In this document: positions 20,401 through 30,702 of the stretch, one piece after another
Position numbering within the stretch: the stretch's first letter is position 1
Layout: every line of letters begins with the position of its first letter
Source of the DNA: Kluyvera genomosp. 1
GTDB lineage: Bacteria > Pseudomonadota > Gammaproteobacteria > Enterobacterales > Enterobacteriaceae
DNA: 64,000 nucleotides
Assembly: GCF_001266615.1 (NCBI RefSeq)
Contig: NZ_LGHZ01000012.1
Span: 124,001 to 188,000 of the forward strand
Direction: 5' to 3'
Program-made: the position numbers and the translations under genes
Notes under the pieces: generated by a model
What the model was told of the DNA's origin: nothing
What the model saw: the letters and a program-made list of their open reading frames with translations, nothing else
Databases searched by the model: none

Positions 20401-21309
20401 ATGAACCCTAATCTCCTTCCCGATCTTGCGACCTTTGTATTGATTATCGACCAGGGCAGTTTTTCGGCTGCCGCAAAAATCGCAGGAGCAACGCCTTCAG
20501 CCATGAGCCGAAGCGTTTCGCGTCTTGAACAGGCGCTGGGCAGCAAACTGCTGCATCGCACCACGCGTAAGCTGGCGCTGAGCGATACCGGCAAGATGGT
20601 ATATGAACATGCCCAGGAGATGCTGAGTGCGGCGCAGATGGCAATAGATTCCGCTAGCAGCCGCCAGAATATTGCCCAGGGGAAGCTGACCGTCAGCGTT
20701 CCTAAAGCCGTCGGGCGATTTGTCGTCCACCCTTTGATGGCTGAATTCTTCGCACGCTTCCCTGACGTGGATGTCTGCCTGCGACTGGAAGATCGCTATA
20801 TGGATCTCATTGACGATGGCGTTGACCTGGCGCTGCGTATCAGCCAATCGCCATCGCCTGGCCTCTACGGTAAAGCGCTGATGCCGGTCAGCCATATTAT
20901 CTGCGCCACGCCGGAATACTTACGCCGCCACGGAACGCCGGATAATCCACAGGCACTGCGCGATCACAGCTGCATTAGCCTTGGCGAGACGCCCGCCGAC
21001 TCGCGCTGGAAATTTCGCCGTGGTGATAAAGTAGAAACCCTGCAAACGCGTGGGCGCTATGCCGCCAACCATACCGGCGTGCGGCTGGATGCGGTAAAGC
21101 ATCATCTGGGGATTGGCAGCCTGCCGCTTTTCACCGCACGCGAAGCGCTGGCCAGCGGCGAGATTGTACAGGTTCTGCCCGAGTGGGAATTTATCAGCGA
21201 CTACAGCGGTGATCTGTGGCTGCTGTGGACACGCGACAAGCATATGCCGGCCAGAATGCGGGCGATGATTGATTACCTCAGTGAGAAACTCTCCGGCTCC
21301 AGCGTCTGA
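20401..21309 (+). CDS. LysR-family transcriptional regulator
   Basis: 302 residues from the ATG at 20401 (MNPNLLPD), the usual distance before the LysR helix-turn-helix; an in-frame upstream start (20365) adds residues unlike the family. HTH: F-S-A-A-A-K-I-A-G-A-T-P-S-A-M-S-R-S (about 20-37), then L-E-Q-A-L-G-S-K-L-L-H-R-T-T-R. The C-terminal substrate-binding domain is complete and of the CrgA/PecT-like group. It is divergent from the alaX-like gene (92-bp gap), its likely target. Its 3' end overlaps the convergent LysR gene by 37 bp. Confidence 0.88.
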   Translation: MNPNLLPDLATFVLIIDQGSFSAAAKIAGATPSAMSRSVSRLEQALGSKLLHRTTRKLALSDTGKMVYEHAQEMLSAAQMAIDSASSRQNIAQGKLTVSVPKAVGRFVVHPLMAEFFARFPDVDVCLRLEDRYMDLIDDGVDLALRISQSPSPGLYGKALMPVSHIICATPEYLRRHGTPDNPQALRDHSCISLGETPADSRWKFRRGDKVETLQTRGRYAANHTGVRLDAVKHHLGIGSLPLFTAREALASGEIVQVLPEWEFISDYSGDLWLLWTRDKHMPARMRAMIDYLSEKLSGSSV

Positions 21310-22208
21310 CAGACGCTTAGCACCTGCTGCCGCAGCCAGCGATGCGCCGGGTCCATTTCCATTCGGGGATGCCACATCTGCGAAACGGTAATCGGTGGCG
21401 TTTTTACCGGCAGCGCAAAGCCCTGAAATACCCCTTCAGGAAAACGCGCCTGCTGGTTAGCAAACCAGGAAGCCGGAACCTGAGCAATGAGATCGGCGTG
21501 TTGAACCACCGACATTGCCGCCGAGTATCCCGGTACAATAGCGGCAATGTTGCGCTGAAGCCCCAATTCAGCAAGAGCAATATCGACCGGCCCCTGCGCT
21601 TTACCGTGACGTGATGATACGACGTGCCCAAAGGCCGCGTAGCGCTCCGCGCTCACTTCCCCCGTTTGCAGCAGCGGATGCCCCTGCCGCACCATGCCGA
21701 CAAAATGGTCGCGGAAAAGCGCCTGCAAGCGGATCTCTGGCCCCATCCCGCTCAATACACCGATCTCCAGATCCACCCGCCCTTCGCGAAGCGGTGCGGC
21801 ATCTTTCTCCGCTTTTGGTACAAAACAGAGACACACACCCGGTGCGACAGCCGCCACCGCGTTAATGAGGCACGGCCCGAAGGTTTCAATAAACCCTTCA
21901 TTAGTCCGCAGCGTGAACGTTCTTTCCAACGCCGGCAGCGTCAACGCCGATACCACCGGCGTCAATACTAAACGCGCTTCCAGCGTGGCGCTATTAGCCC
22001 GCTGCTGGATAGCCTGCGCATGCGGCGTTAACACCATCCGTCGGCCTGCACGCACCAGCAACGGGTCACCGGTGGCAGTACGCAGCCGGGATAAGGTCCG
22101 GCTCATCGCCGAGGCACTCAACCCCAAACGCCGCGCAGCACCGGCAACGCTGGCTTCGCTCAGCAGCGCATCCAACGCCAACAGCAAATTAAAATCAGGC
22201 TCGTTCAT
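21273..22208 (-). CDS. LysR-family transcriptional regulator
   Basis: 311 residues. HTH: A-S-V-A-G-A-A-R-R-L-G-L-S-A-S-A-M-S-R-T (about 19-38), followed by L-S-R-L-R; then a NodD/NahR-like effector domain. It is divergent from the short-chain dehydrogenase gene at 22335 with a 126-bp gap, a layout that usually means the regulator controls that gene. The 37-bp overlap of its 3' end with the other LysR gene is tail to tail. Effector unknown. Confidence 0.87.
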   Translation of the reverse strand: MNEPDFNLLLALDALLSEASVAGAARRLGLSASAMSRTLSRLRTATGDPLLVRAGRRMVLTPHAQAIQQRANSATLEARLVLTPVVSALTLPALERTFTLRTNEGFIETFGPCLINAVAAVAPGVCLCFVPKAEKDAAPLREGRVDLEIGVLSGMGPEIRLQALFRDHFVGMVRQGHPLLQTGEVSAERYAAFGHVVSSRHGKAQGPVDIALAELGLQRNIAAIVPGYSAAMSVVQHADLIAQVPASWFANQQARFPEGVFQGFALPVKTPPITVSQMWHPRMEMDPAHRWLRQQVLSVCQTLEPESFSLR

Positions 22209-22334
22209 GGCGGACTCCGAATGAGGTAAGGCGTTTGATGCAGGTTATTACTGTAATCGCTGCGTCTTCCGCCATCTAATGTTTACTTCTATATTTTCGA
22301 CATCACGCGACATTCGCGAACTGGAGAGAACATC

Positions 22335-23033
22335 ATGCACAGCAAAACCTTACTTTTGATTGGCGCATCACGCGGTCTGGGCCATGCCATGGCAGAAACC
22401 TTTGTTCAACACGGCTGGCAGGTGATCGGTACTGTCCGCAATACCGCCCAAGACACACCGTTGCACGCGCTAGCGCGCGAATACCCACAGCAGGTACGAA
22501 TTGAACAGCTGGATATCTGTGAACCGACACAAATCAGTGCGCTACGCCAACGGCTCAGCGGCCAAGCGATTGATATGCTGTTTGTGAATGCGGGAACCAC
22601 CAACCGCGATCCTTCGCAGACTATTGGTGAAATCACCACCGACGAGTTTATGCAGGTCATGCTGACCAACGCCCTGTCGCCAATGCGAGTGATTGAACAG
22701 ATCGCCCCACAGGTCAGCGATGGCGGGCTGATTGGTGTCATGTCTTCAGGCCAGGGCAGCATTGCGAATAATGAGGGCGGGCAGCGCGAACTTTACCGGG
22801 GAAGTAAAGCCGCGCTGAATATGTTTATGCGTAGCCTGGCCGCACGTCCAGAGATGAAGGCACGGCCGATGGTGACGATGGCGCCGGGCTGGATAAAAAC
22901 GGCGCTGGGCGGCCCTGATGCGCCCTACACCATGGAAGAAACCATCCCGCTGCTGGTCAATGTGCTGCTGGAAAAACAGCAGCGGCCAGGGCTCGAATAC
23001 CTCGACTTTCGTGGCAATACGGTTCCCTGGTAA
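22335..23033 (+). CDS. Short-chain dehydrogenase/reductase (C-factor-like)
   Basis: 232 residues, short-chain type. Cofactor loop G-A-S-R-G-L-G-H (about 9-16), N-A-G near residue 86, catalytic Ser in M-S-S-G-Q-G and Y-R-G-S-K as the Y-x3-K motif. AGAGAACATC precedes the ATG; the ribosome site GGAGAG is about 8 nt upstream. The substrate is not predictable. The divergent LysR gene probably controls it. It ends 3 bp before the 3' end of the convergent rihC. With the two LysR genes and the alaX-like gene it makes a 3.4-kb insert between rihC and dapB compared with E. coli. Confidence 0.87.
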   Translation: MHSKTLLLIGASRGLGHAMAETFVQHGWQVIGTVRNTAQDTPLHALAREYPQQVRIEQLDICEPTQISALRQRLSGQAIDMLFVNAGTTNRDPSQTIGEITTDEFMQVMLTNALSPMRVIEQIAPQVSDGGLIGVMSSGQGSIANNEGGQRELYRGSKAALNMFMRSLAARPEMKARPMVTMAPGWIKTALGGPDAPYTMEETIPLLVNVLLEKQQRPGLEYLDFRGNTVPW

Positions 23034-23036
23034 TCA

Positions 23037-23951
23037 CTACGCTGCGCGCGACAGGACTTCAGCCACCCACGCCTGAAAACCGGCAACGTCCAGCCCCAGC
23101 GCAACCTGCGCGTTGGCGGGCTGGCCGAGCCGCCCTTCAATATCCACCACGGTCGTACCTGCGGTGTATTGTCCCTGCTTCTCAACGGCCACAAAGCACG
23201 ATTGCAGCGTAAACAGTTCAGGACTTACCAGCCACGCAATCGCGCACAGGTCGTGCATCCGTAATCCACTTTGCATACTGCCGCTTCGGTAGTGGCTAAA
23301 TAGTGCGTGCAGCATCGCACCGGTTTTATTGAGCGCCGGGAGTGACGCAAGGTAGTCCGGAGTCAGCATCGCCTGGTTAGTGACATCCAACCCACACATC
23401 ACAATATCCAGGCCGCTGCGGAACACCAGGGCAGCAGCTTCCGGGTCGATAGCAATATTGAACTCTGCGTTTGGGGTAAAATTACCGCGTCCGGCCGAGC
23501 CGCCCATAATCACCAGGCGACGGATATTAAAGCGGCATTCGGGGTATTGCGTCAGCAGCAGAGCTATGTTGGTCAACGGGCCAATTGCCACCAGCGTGAT
23601 GGGCTCCGGCGCCAGCATCAGCGCGTCGCGGATAGCCTGGAACGCCGGTTTCGCCAGCGGCTGGCGGTTATGTTCAACAAAGTCGTATCCTTCCATGCCG
23701 GATTCACCGTGCACAGAAGCCGCGTCGCGCAGCGGACGAACCAGCGGCGCAGCGGCACCCTGCGCCAGCGGGATATCGGCGTCCCAGAAATGCAGCAGTT
23801 GTAGGCCATTGCGCGTTGTTTTTTCAACGGAGACGTTACCGGCAACGGTGGTCATGAGCTGCAGATCCAGCTCGGGAGCAAAAATGGCGGCGGCAATCGC
23901 CGCGGCATCGTCGATGCCGGGATCGGTATCAAGAAATATAGGCAGGCGCAT
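23037..23951 (-). CDS. rihC: Non-specific ribonucleoside hydrolase RihC
   Basis: 304 residues from the ATG at 23951 ([12 protein letters not shown]), matching E. coli RihC exactly in length and very closely in sequence; a 13-residue upstream extension is rejected. The calcium-binding D-T-D-P-G-I-D-D motif is at residues 8-15. It hydrolyses purine and pyrimidine ribonucleosides to base and ribose. The genomic position next to ispH is as in E. coli, but the downstream neighbour is the SDR gene rather than dapB. Confidence 0.95.
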   Translation of the reverse strand: MRLPIFLDTDPGIDDAAAIAAAIFAPELDLQLMTTVAGNVSVEKTTRNGLQLLHFWDADIPLAQGAAAPLVRPLRDAASVHGESGMEGYDFVEHNRQPLAKPAFQAIRDALMLAPEPITLVAIGPLTNIALLLTQYPECRFNIRRLVIMGGSAGRGNFTPNAEFNIAIDPEAAALVFRSGLDIVMCGLDVTNQAMLTPDYLASLPALNKTGAMLHALFSHYRSGSMQSGLRMHDLCAIAWLVSPELFTLQSCFVAVEKQGQYTAGTTVVDIEGRLGQPANAQVALGLDVAGFQAWVAEVLSRAA

Positions 23952-23962
23952 GATTTCTCCAT

Positions 23963-23995
23963 AAAAAATGCCAGACGTTAAGCCTGGCATTTTTT
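23963..23995 (-). terminator. Rho-independent terminator after ispH
   Basis: AAAAAATGCCAG and CTGGCATTTTTT around a 9-nt loop, between the ispH stop and the rihC start. It separates rihC from the ribF-ileS-lspA-fkpB-ispH cluster. Confidence 0.85.
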
Positions 23996-24016
23996 CACAT
24001 CTGCGGGAGAATTAAT

Positions 24017-24967
24017 TTATTCGACTTCACGAACATCCACACGCAGCTCGCGCGGGACCTCAAAGACGATATTCTCTTCACGGCCTTCAAGCGTGATGGC
24101 TTCACCACCGCCCAGCGATTGAAGGCGGGCAATGACGTTCTGCACCAGAATGTCCGGCGCCGAAGCCCCAGCGGTCACGCCGACGCAGGTAGCATCCTTC
24201 ACCCACGCTTCCTGAATATCCGTGGCATCGTCAATCAGATAGGCGGCTTTGCCCATTCGCTGCGCCAGCTCGGCCAGACGATTGGAGTTGGAGGAGTTTT
24301 TGGAGCCGACCACCAGCACCACATCCGCCTGCTGAGCAAGCGAACGCACCGCTTCCTGGCGGTTAGTGGTAGCGTAGCAAATGTCATCTTTACGCGGGCC
24401 AACGATTTTCGGGAAACGCTCACGCAAGGCGTCAATGACGTCTGAAGTATCGTCCACCGAAAGCGTCGTTTGGGTCATAAATGACAGTTTGCTCTCATCC
24501 TTCACCGCCAGCGTCAGCACATCTTCCGGCGATTCAACCAGATACATGCCCCCTTTCGGATTGCTGTACTGGCCCATGGTGCCTTCCACTTCCGGATGGC
24601 CGGCGTGGCCGATAAGAATCGACTCTTCGCCACGACGGCTGGCACGGGCAACTTCCATGTGGACTTTAGTCACCAGCGGGCAGGTTGCATCAAATACCGT
24701 TAAATCACGGCCTTTGGCTTCGTTACGTACGGCCTGCGACACACCATGCGCGGAAAAGATCAGAATTGCGCCATCCGGCACTTCGCTAATCTGCTCGATA
24801 AAGATAGCCCCGCGCTCGCGCAGGCTGTCCACCACGTAGCGGTTATGTACCACTTCGTGGCGCACGTAGATTGGCGCGCCATAAATAGCGAGCGCATTTT
24901 CAACAATGCTGATAGCGCGGTCAACGCCTGCACAAAAGCCGCGTGGGTTGGCCAACAGGATCTGCAT
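24017..24967 (-). CDS. ispH: 4-hydroxy-3-methylbut-2-enyl diphosphate reductase
   Basis: 316 residues from the ATG at 24967 ([10 protein letters not shown]), the E. coli start; the long in-frame upstream extension reads through fkpB and is not used. The first iron-sulfur cysteine is C12 in R-G-F-C-A-G; the others lie in D-A-T-C-P-L and D-I-C-Y-A-T-T-N-R. It makes IPP and DMAPP at the last step of the MEP pathway. It begins 1 nt after the fkpB stop, so the two are translationally coupled. Confidence 0.97.
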   Translation of the reverse strand: MQILLANPRGFCAGVDRAISIVENALAIYGAPIYVRHEVVHNRYVVDSLRERGAIFIEQISEVPDGAILIFSAHGVSQAVRNEAKGRDLTVFDATCPLVTKVHMEVARASRRGEESILIGHAGHPEVEGTMGQYSNPKGGMYLVESPEDVLTLAVKDESKLSFMTQTTLSVDDTSDVIDALRERFPKIVGPRKDDICYATTNRQEAVRSLAQQADVVLVVGSKNSSNSNRLAELAQRMGKAAYLIDDATDIQEAWVKDATCVGVTAGASAPDILVQNVIARLQSLGGGEAITLEGREENIVFEVPRELRVDVREVE

Positions 24968-24968
24968 T

Positions 24969-25418
24969 TTACGCCTCCAGTACCGGATCGACTTCCAGTA
25001 CTTCAATATCAAAGTGAACGGTATGACCTGCCAGCGGATGGTTAAAATCAACCGTGATCGAATCACCGTTAATCTCGCGCACAACGCCCGGCATTTCGCT
25101 GCCATCCATTGCGGTGAACAGCATGATCGCACCGATGGTTGGCTCACCCGCATCCATAAATTCGCGGCGTGAGAAATACTGAATCAGATCCGGTGTTGAG
25201 ATACCAAATGCCGCATCTGGCTCCAGCGAGAACGCTTTTTTATCCCCGGCCTTCAGGCCGAGAAGATGCTGTTCCAGCCCTTCAGACAGCGTAGCATCAC
25301 CCAGACGAAACATTGCGGGTTTGCCGTTGCTACGGGTGGACTCGGCGGTAGAGCCATCGTCGAGTTTCAGCGTGAAGTGCACCAGCACTGCGCTATTGCT
25401 TTGAATCGTTTTAGACAT
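24969..25418 (-). CDS. fkpB: FKBP-type peptidyl-prolyl isomerase FkpB (SlpA)
   Basis: 149 residues, same as E. coli SlpA/FkpB. The FKBP fold is of the SlyD type ([17 protein letters not shown], then D-F-N-H-P-L-A-G) with the insert-in-flap domain. It catalyses prolyl isomerisation and has chaperone activity in the cytoplasm. It lies between lspA and ispH; the 173-bp gap to lspA contains a REP pair. Confidence 0.95.
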   Translation of the reverse strand: MSKTIQSNSAVLVHFTLKLDDGSTAESTRSNGKPAMFRLGDATLSEGLEQHLLGLKAGDKKAFSLEPDAAFGISTPDLIQYFSRREFMDAGEPTIGAIMLFTAMDGSEMPGVVREINGDSITVDFNHPLAGHTVHFDIEVLEVDPVLEA

Positions 25419-25506
25419 GCAGGGACAGCCTTCTATCTTACGACATTGGAATGACGATGATTGTTATAAGTATGGCACCGTCTTGGGTGCTTTCTTTTCA
25501 TCTGTG

Positions 25507-25585
25507 TGCCCGGTGGCACGACGCTCACCGGGCCGACAAGGATCGCCTGATAATCGAAGCCGGAGGCGCGCAAGCGACATCCGGC
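25507..25585. repeat. REP-like pair (BIME) between lspA and fkpB
   Basis: TGCCCGGTGG...CACCGGGC (25507-25533) is an enterobacterial REP-type imperfect palindrome. A second, GCCGGAGGCG...CATCCGGC (25559-25585), is related to the classic E. coli REP and lies in the opposite sense. The pair is non-coding. Confidence 0.7.
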
Positions 25586-25591
25586 ATTTTA

Positions 25592-26089
25592 TTACGCGGC
25601 TTTTTTCTGTTTAGAAGGCAAGAATCCTTCCAGTACAACCAGCGCCGCACCAATGCAAATAGCGGTATCGGCCAGGTTGAACGTGGCAAAGTGCCAATCA
25701 CCGACGTAGAAATCGATCATGTCGACGACGAAACCATGCCACAGGCGGTCGAACAGGTTACCCAGCGCGCCGCCTATAATCAGTGCATAGGCGATATTGT
25801 TGAGCTTCTGCGTCGCTTTGGAGCGGTACATCAGCACCGCCAGGATAACGCAGATCCCCACCGCAATTCCGGCGAAGAACCAGCGCTGCCAGCCGCCGCT
25901 GTCAGCCAGGAAGCTGAACGCAGCGCCATAGTTACGCGCATAATGCAGATTAAGCGACGGGAACAGCGACACCGTATCCCCCAGAACGAAGTTCTGGAGG
26001 ATCAGGTATTTACTGCCTAAGTCGATAATCAGCACGACTACCACCAGCCACAGCCAGCGCAGCCCTGTTGAACAGACAGATTGACTCAT
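25592..26089 (-). CDS. lspA: Lipoprotein signal peptidase II
   Basis: 165 residues, four membrane segments. Catalytic aspartates D123 (in F-V-V-D-M-I-D-F) and D141 (in F-N-L-A-D-T-A) are present. It cleaves prolipoprotein signal peptides in the inner membrane after Lgt lipidation. The ATG overlaps the ileS stop by one nt (TGATG), so translation is coupled to ileS, as in E. coli. Confidence 0.97.
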   Translation of the reverse strand: MSQSVCSTGLRWLWLVVVVLIIDLGSKYLILQNFVLGDTVSLFPSLNLHYARNYGAAFSFLADSGGWQRWFFAGIAVGICVILAVLMYRSKATQKLNNIAYALIIGGALGNLFDRLWHGFVVDMIDFYVGDWHFATFNLADTAICIGAALVVLEGFLPSKQKKAA

Positions 26090-28938
26090 CAGGCAAACTT
26101 ACGTTTTTCGCCGTCACCGGCCACGTTACTCACACAGCGGCCGCAGATTTCTGCGTGTTCCGCCACCTTGCCGACATCGGTGGTGTAATGCCAGCAGCGC
26201 GGGCACTTCTCACCTTCGGCTTTATTCAGTGCGACCTTCAGCCCTTTGAGCAGTTCGCTCTGCTGGGCATCGGTAGTCGCCTGCGCATAATCCGCAACTT
26301 TGGCACCGGAGGTCAACAGGACAAATCGCAGTTCATCGCCCAGCGCGGTCAGTTTCGCCGCCAGCTCTGGTTCAGCGTACAGAGTCACCGCGGCTTCCAG
26401 GGAACCGCCGACTTTCTTATCCGCACGTGCCTGTTCGATAACCTTGTTCACTTCGCCACGAACCTGCAGCAGAACGTCCCAGAAGCCATCGTTCATCGCT
26501 TCAGCTTCGCCCAGACCAAACAGACCTTCATACCATTCGCCGGTAAAGACGTATTTCTCACGGTCGCCTGGCAGGTAGCCCCAGATTTCATCCGCGGTGA
26601 AGGACATGATCGGTGCCATCCAGCGAACCAGCGCTTCTGCAATGTGGTACAGCGCAGTCTGGCAGCTACGACGCGCCACGCTGTCCGCTTTCGCGGTGTA
26701 CTGGCGGTCTTTGATGATATCGAGATAGAACGAGCCCATTTCTACAGAGCAGAAGCGCATCAGGCGCTGTACCACTTCGTGGAAGTCGTAGGATTCGTAC
26801 GCTTTCAGGATGTCTTCCTGCGCTTCTTTCGCACAGCCAACCGCCCAGCGATCCAGTACCACCATCTCTTCCGGTTTCACCATGTCTTTTACTGGATCGA
26901 AACCGTTGAGGTTTGCCAGCAGGAAGCGCGCGGTGTTACGGATACGACGATAGCTGTCGGCAGCACGTTTGAGGATTTCATCAGAAACAGCCATTTCACC
27001 GGTGTAGTCGGTAGATGCCACCCACAGGCGCAGGATATCCGCACCCAGTTTGTTCATCACGTCCTGCGGAGAAACGGTGTTACCGATAGATTTGGACATC
27101 TTACGGCCCTGACCATCAACGGTGAAACCGTGGGTCAGTACCTGACGATAAGGCGCTTTGCCTTTCATCGCCGTAGAGATCATCAGGGAGGACATGAACC
27201 AACCGCGATGCTGGTCAGAACCTTCCAGATACATATCCGGGGTATGGCCGCCAAATTCTGGGCGCGCATCTACGACAGAATAGCTGGTAGAACCGGAGTC
27301 AAACCACACATCCAGGGTATCCGGCACTTTCACGTAGTTGTCAGCGTCGTCGCCGAGGATTTCACGCGGGTCGAGATCCCACCACGCCTGAATACCGTCT
27401 TTTTCAACGTATTTAGCCACTTCTTCAATCAGTTCGGTGGTGCGCGGATGCAGCTCTTCGGTGTCTTTGTGCACGAACAGCGACATCGGCACGCCCCAGG
27501 TACGCTGACGGGAGATACACCAGTCAGGGCGGTTGGCGACCATCGATTCGATACGCGCTTTACCCCATGCAGGGATCCAGCCGCTCAGATTTTCTTTCGC
27601 CAGACCATCCTGCTCGATACGGTCGATCTCTTTGAGCGACTGAATACGCAGGCCTTTCTGATCCATGCTGATAAACCACTGTGGGGTTGCACGGAAAATG
27701 ATCGGCGTTTTGTGACGCCAGCAGCATGGGTAGCTGTGCTGCATTTTTTCAACTTGCAGCAGCGCGCCTTTTTCAGTCAGCAGTGCCACGATCTTGTCGT
27801 TGGCTTTGAAGACATTCACGCCGTCTAGTTCTGGGTAGGTACCCGCCAGGTAAGCACCGTCTGGGCCAACCGGGTTAGCGATTTCCAGACCGTATTTCTG
27901 GCTGATCACGTAGTCATCAGGACCGTGGCCACCGGCGGTATGGACCGCACCGGTACCGGCATCCAGCGTCACGTGGTCGCCCAGGATAGCTGGCACGTCG
28001 AAGCCCATGAACGGATGGGTAAAGCGCATCAGTTCAAGTTCTGCACCTTTTACGGTGCCCAGCACGGTGTAATCGGTCGCACCGATACGCGCCATTACGC
28101 TGTCGAGCAGGTCTTTGGCCACGATGACGGCCTGGCCGTCGATCTGCACCAGTACGTATTCAAATTCTGGCGCGATAGAGATCGCACGGTTCGCTGGCAG
28201 GGTCCACGGCGTGGTGGTCCAGATAACCAGAGAAATCGGGCCATTGACGCTGCTGGCGCCAAATTTCGCTTTCACCGCATCCGCATCAACGGCGTGGAAA
28301 GCCACATCGATAGACGGCGAAGTTTTGTCGTAATATTCCACTTCCGCTTCTGCCAGCGCAGAGCGACAGTCAACGCACCAGTGAACAGGCTTAGCACCTT
28401 TCAGCATGTGGCCGTTATGAATGATTTTACCCAGCGCACGGATGATGTTGGCTTCAGTTTTGAAGTCCATCGTCAGGTACGGATGCTGCCAGTCGCCCAG
28501 CACGCCCAGACGGATGAAGTCCTGACGCTGACCATCAACCTGACCTGCTGCGTATTCGCGGCATTTCGCACGGAATTCAGCCGCCGTGAACTTCTCGCCC
28601 GGCTTACCGAATTCTTGTTCAACTTTCAGCTCAATTGGCAGACCATGGCAGTCCCAGCCTGGAACGTAAGGCGAGTCGTAGCCGGTCAGCCCTTTGGACT
28701 TAATAATAATGTCTTTGAGAATCTTGTTTACAGAGTGACCAATATGAATGCTGCCATTCGCATATGGAGGGCCATCATGCAGAATGAAGGTTTTTTTGCC
28801 CTTTTTCGCGGCACGAATGATGCCGTACAGGTCATCTTCGGTCCAACGCGCCAGCATTCCCGGTTCACGCTTGGCGAGATCGCCGCGCATCGGGAACCCT
28901 GTTTCCGGCAAATTCAGGGTTGATTTAAAGTCACTCAT
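26089..28938 (-). CDS. ileS: Isoleucyl-tRNA synthetase, variant with 11-residue insertion
   Basis: 949 residues; E. coli IleRS has 938 as I recall it. Class I motifs are intact: [16 protein letters not shown], and the C-terminal zinc site C-P-R-C-W...C-G-R-C. The CP1 editing domain keeps H333 and the D-D-Y aspartates, but the motif reads H-T-A-G-G-H-G where E. coli has H-T-A-P-G-H-G (P to G at 336). After L-K-E-I (residue 438) the E. coli K-G-V-Q is replaced by [15 protein letters not shown], 11 residues longer. S-T-S-Y-S also replaces S-T-H-S-S near the catalytic core. The rest is highly conserved and the enzyme should be functional. Confidence 0.97.
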   Translation of the reverse strand: MSDFKSTLNLPETGFPMRGDLAKREPGMLARWTEDDLYGIIRAAKKGKKTFILHDGPPYANGSIHIGHSVNKILKDIIIKSKGLTGYDSPYVPGWDCHGLPIELKVEQEFGKPGEKFTAAEFRAKCREYAAGQVDGQRQDFIRLGVLGDWQHPYLTMDFKTEANIIRALGKIIHNGHMLKGAKPVHWCVDCRSALAEAEVEYYDKTSPSIDVAFHAVDADAVKAKFGASSVNGPISLVIWTTTPWTLPANRAISIAPEFEYVLVQIDGQAVIVAKDLLDSVMARIGATDYTVLGTVKGAELELMRFTHPFMGFDVPAILGDHVTLDAGTGAVHTAGGHGPDDYVISQKYGLEIANPVGPDGAYLAGTYPELDGVNVFKANDKIVALLTEKGALLQVEKMQHSYPCCWRHKTPIIFRATPQWFISMDQKGLRIQSLKEIDRIEQDGLAKENLSGWIPAWGKARIESMVANRPDWCISRQRTWGVPMSLFVHKDTEELHPRTTELIEEVAKYVEKDGIQAWWDLDPREILGDDADNYVKVPDTLDVWFDSGSTSYSVVDARPEFGGHTPDMYLEGSDQHRGWFMSSLMISTAMKGKAPYRQVLTHGFTVDGQGRKMSKSIGNTVSPQDVMNKLGADILRLWVASTDYTGEMAVSDEILKRAADSYRRIRNTARFLLANLNGFDPVKDMVKPEEMVVLDRWAVGCAKEAQEDILKAYESYDFHEVVQRLMRFCSVEMGSFYLDIIKDRQYTAKADSVARRSCQTALYHIAEALVRWMAPIMSFTADEIWGYLPGDREKYVFTGEWYEGLFGLGEAEAMNDGFWDVLLQVRGEVNKVIEQARADKKVGGSLEAAVTLYAEPELAAKLTALGDELRFVLLTSGAKVADYAQATTDAQQSELLKGLKVALNKAEGEKCPRCWHYTTDVGKVAEHAEICGRCVSNVAGDGEKRKFA

Positions 28939-28971
28939 CAGATTCTCGGTTCCGTATTTTTACGTAGGCAT

Positions 28972-29910
28972 TTAAGCCGGGTTTGATAGCCCAAATAACT
29001 CGCGGGCCGTTAATTCATCACGCGCAATCTGCGCCTTTAGCTCATCAAGCGAAGCAAATCGCTGTTCATTGCGTATTTTCTTACGCAGCACTACATCTAT
29101 GTGGCGACCATAAAGGTCCATTACAACGTCCAGCAAATGCACTTCTAGCTGCTGACGTACGCCAGCAACCGTCGGGCGCGTACCAATATTGGCTACGCCC
29201 GGCAGAGGCTTATCACCCAGCCCCATGACTTCTACCGCATACACCCCTTTTACCGGGGAGACCTGACGACGCAGCGGCAAGTTCGCCGTCGGGAAACCGA
29301 TAGTACGGCCCAGTTCATCGCCGTGTACTACGCGTCCAGAGATAATAAATGGATGGCCCAGCAGGTTTTCGGCTTGCTCGAGATTATCCTCAGCCAGTGC
29401 CTGACGCACCGCAGTGCTGCTAATGCGCACACCGCCATGACAGAAGGTTTCGGTACTGGTGATATCAAAACCAAACTCTGCGCCAGCCTTCTGTAATAAC
29501 AAGAAATCGCCCTGACGACCAGCGCCAAAACGGAAATCATCGCCCACGGCCAGGAACTGGACGCCGAGACGCTTGACCAGCAGGTCGCTGATAAATGCCT
29601 GCGCGGTGAGCGCGGCAAAGCGACGGTCAAAGCGCAGGCAAACAACGTAGTCCACTCCACTTTCAGCCAGATAGCGTAGCTTTTCGCGCAGCCGCGTCAG
29701 GCGCGCAGGGGCTTTATCAGCCGCAAACAGCTCCAGCGGCTGCGGTTCAAAAATCATCACTACCACGGGCAGGCCACGCGCCCTGCCTTCAGCACGTAAG
29801 CCCTGCAGGAGCGCCTGATGCCCACGATGCACACCGTCGAAATTACCAATGGTCAGTACGCACCCATGTGGTGCCTGACTGAGATTATGTATGCCGCGTA
29901 TCAGCTTCAT
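28972..29910 (-). CDS. ribF: Bifunctional riboflavin kinase / FMN adenylyltransferase
   Basis: 312 residues (E. coli 313). N-terminal FMN adenylyltransferase with G-N-F-D-G-V-H-R-G-H (about 23-32) and C-terminal riboflavin kinase (I-G-F-P-T-A-N-L, about 205-212). It makes FMN and FAD. It is 33 bp upstream of ileS in the same transcript and divergent from rpsT, as in E. coli. Confidence 0.96.
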   Translation of the reverse strand: MKLIRGIHNLSQAPHGCVLTIGNFDGVHRGHQALLQGLRAEGRARGLPVVVMIFEPQPLELFAADKAPARLTRLREKLRYLAESGVDYVVCLRFDRRFAALTAQAFISDLLVKRLGVQFLAVGDDFRFGAGRQGDFLLLQKAGAEFGFDITSTETFCHGGVRISSTAVRQALAEDNLEQAENLLGHPFIISGRVVHGDELGRTIGFPTANLPLRRQVSPVKGVYAVEVMGLGDKPLPGVANIGTRPTVAGVRQQLEVHLLDVVMDLYGRHIDVVLRKKIRNEQRFASLDELKAQIARDELTARELFGLSNPA

Positions 29911-30072
29911 GTCTGGCTCAAAAGAGTGAAAATCGTCAGAGTATACCTTGTACAGCAGCTCACGTTAACCCGCTATTGCACCTCGCCGCAGAAAGTGGGA
30001 ATGATTTCATCGGCATCCGGCGAAAAGGCAAGAAAATATAGTTGGGCCGGGTGATTTTTGTGCCAGAAAGAC

Positions 30073-30101
30073 TGTATTCGTTGCCCACAAGCTGGTAGAA
30101 T
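30073..30101 (+). promoter_or_regulatory. rpsT promoter P1
   Basis: TGTATT, 17-bp spacer, TAGAAT, 139 bp before the rpsT start. A two-promoter arrangement is known for E. coli rpsT. Confidence 0.5.
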
Positions 30102-30163
30102 CCTGCGCCATCACTACGTAATGCAGCGTTGTCAAATTAGCGACGCTTATTTGCACAAATCCA

Positions 30164-30192
30164 TTGACAAAAGAAGGCTAAACGGGCATTCT
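30164..30192 (+). promoter_or_regulatory. rpsT promoter P2
   Basis: TTGACA (30164-30169), 17-bp spacer, CATTCT (30187-30192). The resulting leader of about 40 nt is the region through which S20 autoregulates in E. coli. No other gene is seen in 29911-30239. Confidence 0.65.
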
Positions 30193-30218
30193 CCTCGGCC
30201 TTTGAATTGTCCATATAG

Positions 30219-30503
<285 letters not shown>

Positions 30504-30526
30504 TCGCCCGCTTGTTATCAGCTTTG

Positions 30527-30555
30527 AAAAAAACCCGCTTAGTGCGGGTTTTTTT
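30527..30555 (+). terminator. rpsT Rho-independent terminator
   Basis: AAACCCGC, loop TTAGT, GCGGGTTT followed by a T run. Confidence 0.9.
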
Positions 30556-30702
30556 ACGTCTGCGATTTGAGATGTATTCCTTGATTTAACGATGAGTCTG
30601 TACCGAACGCAGGCCAGAAAAGCCGGAGCCATTATCTGGCGATAGCGCTCCGGGCTCGCCGCTCACAGAATGCTTATCAGGTGAATGTCCCGCTGACGCC
30701 GC

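Noticed and set aside
25451-26020. 189-codon plus-strand frame over the REP pair and lspA
   Set aside because: Antisense to lspA and running through REP sequence; no support as a gene.
26068-27828. 586-codon open frame on the plus strand
   Set aside because: Antisense to ileS; typical shadow frame of a GC-biased, strongly expressed gene.
27925-28923. 332-codon open frame on the plus strand
   Set aside because: Also antisense to ileS, composed of the complement of conserved codons.
30623-30653. CCGGAGC...GCTCCGG inverted repeat between rpsT and nhaR
   Set aside because: 7-bp stem with a 17-nt loop and no T run; may be a REP relic but not convincing.
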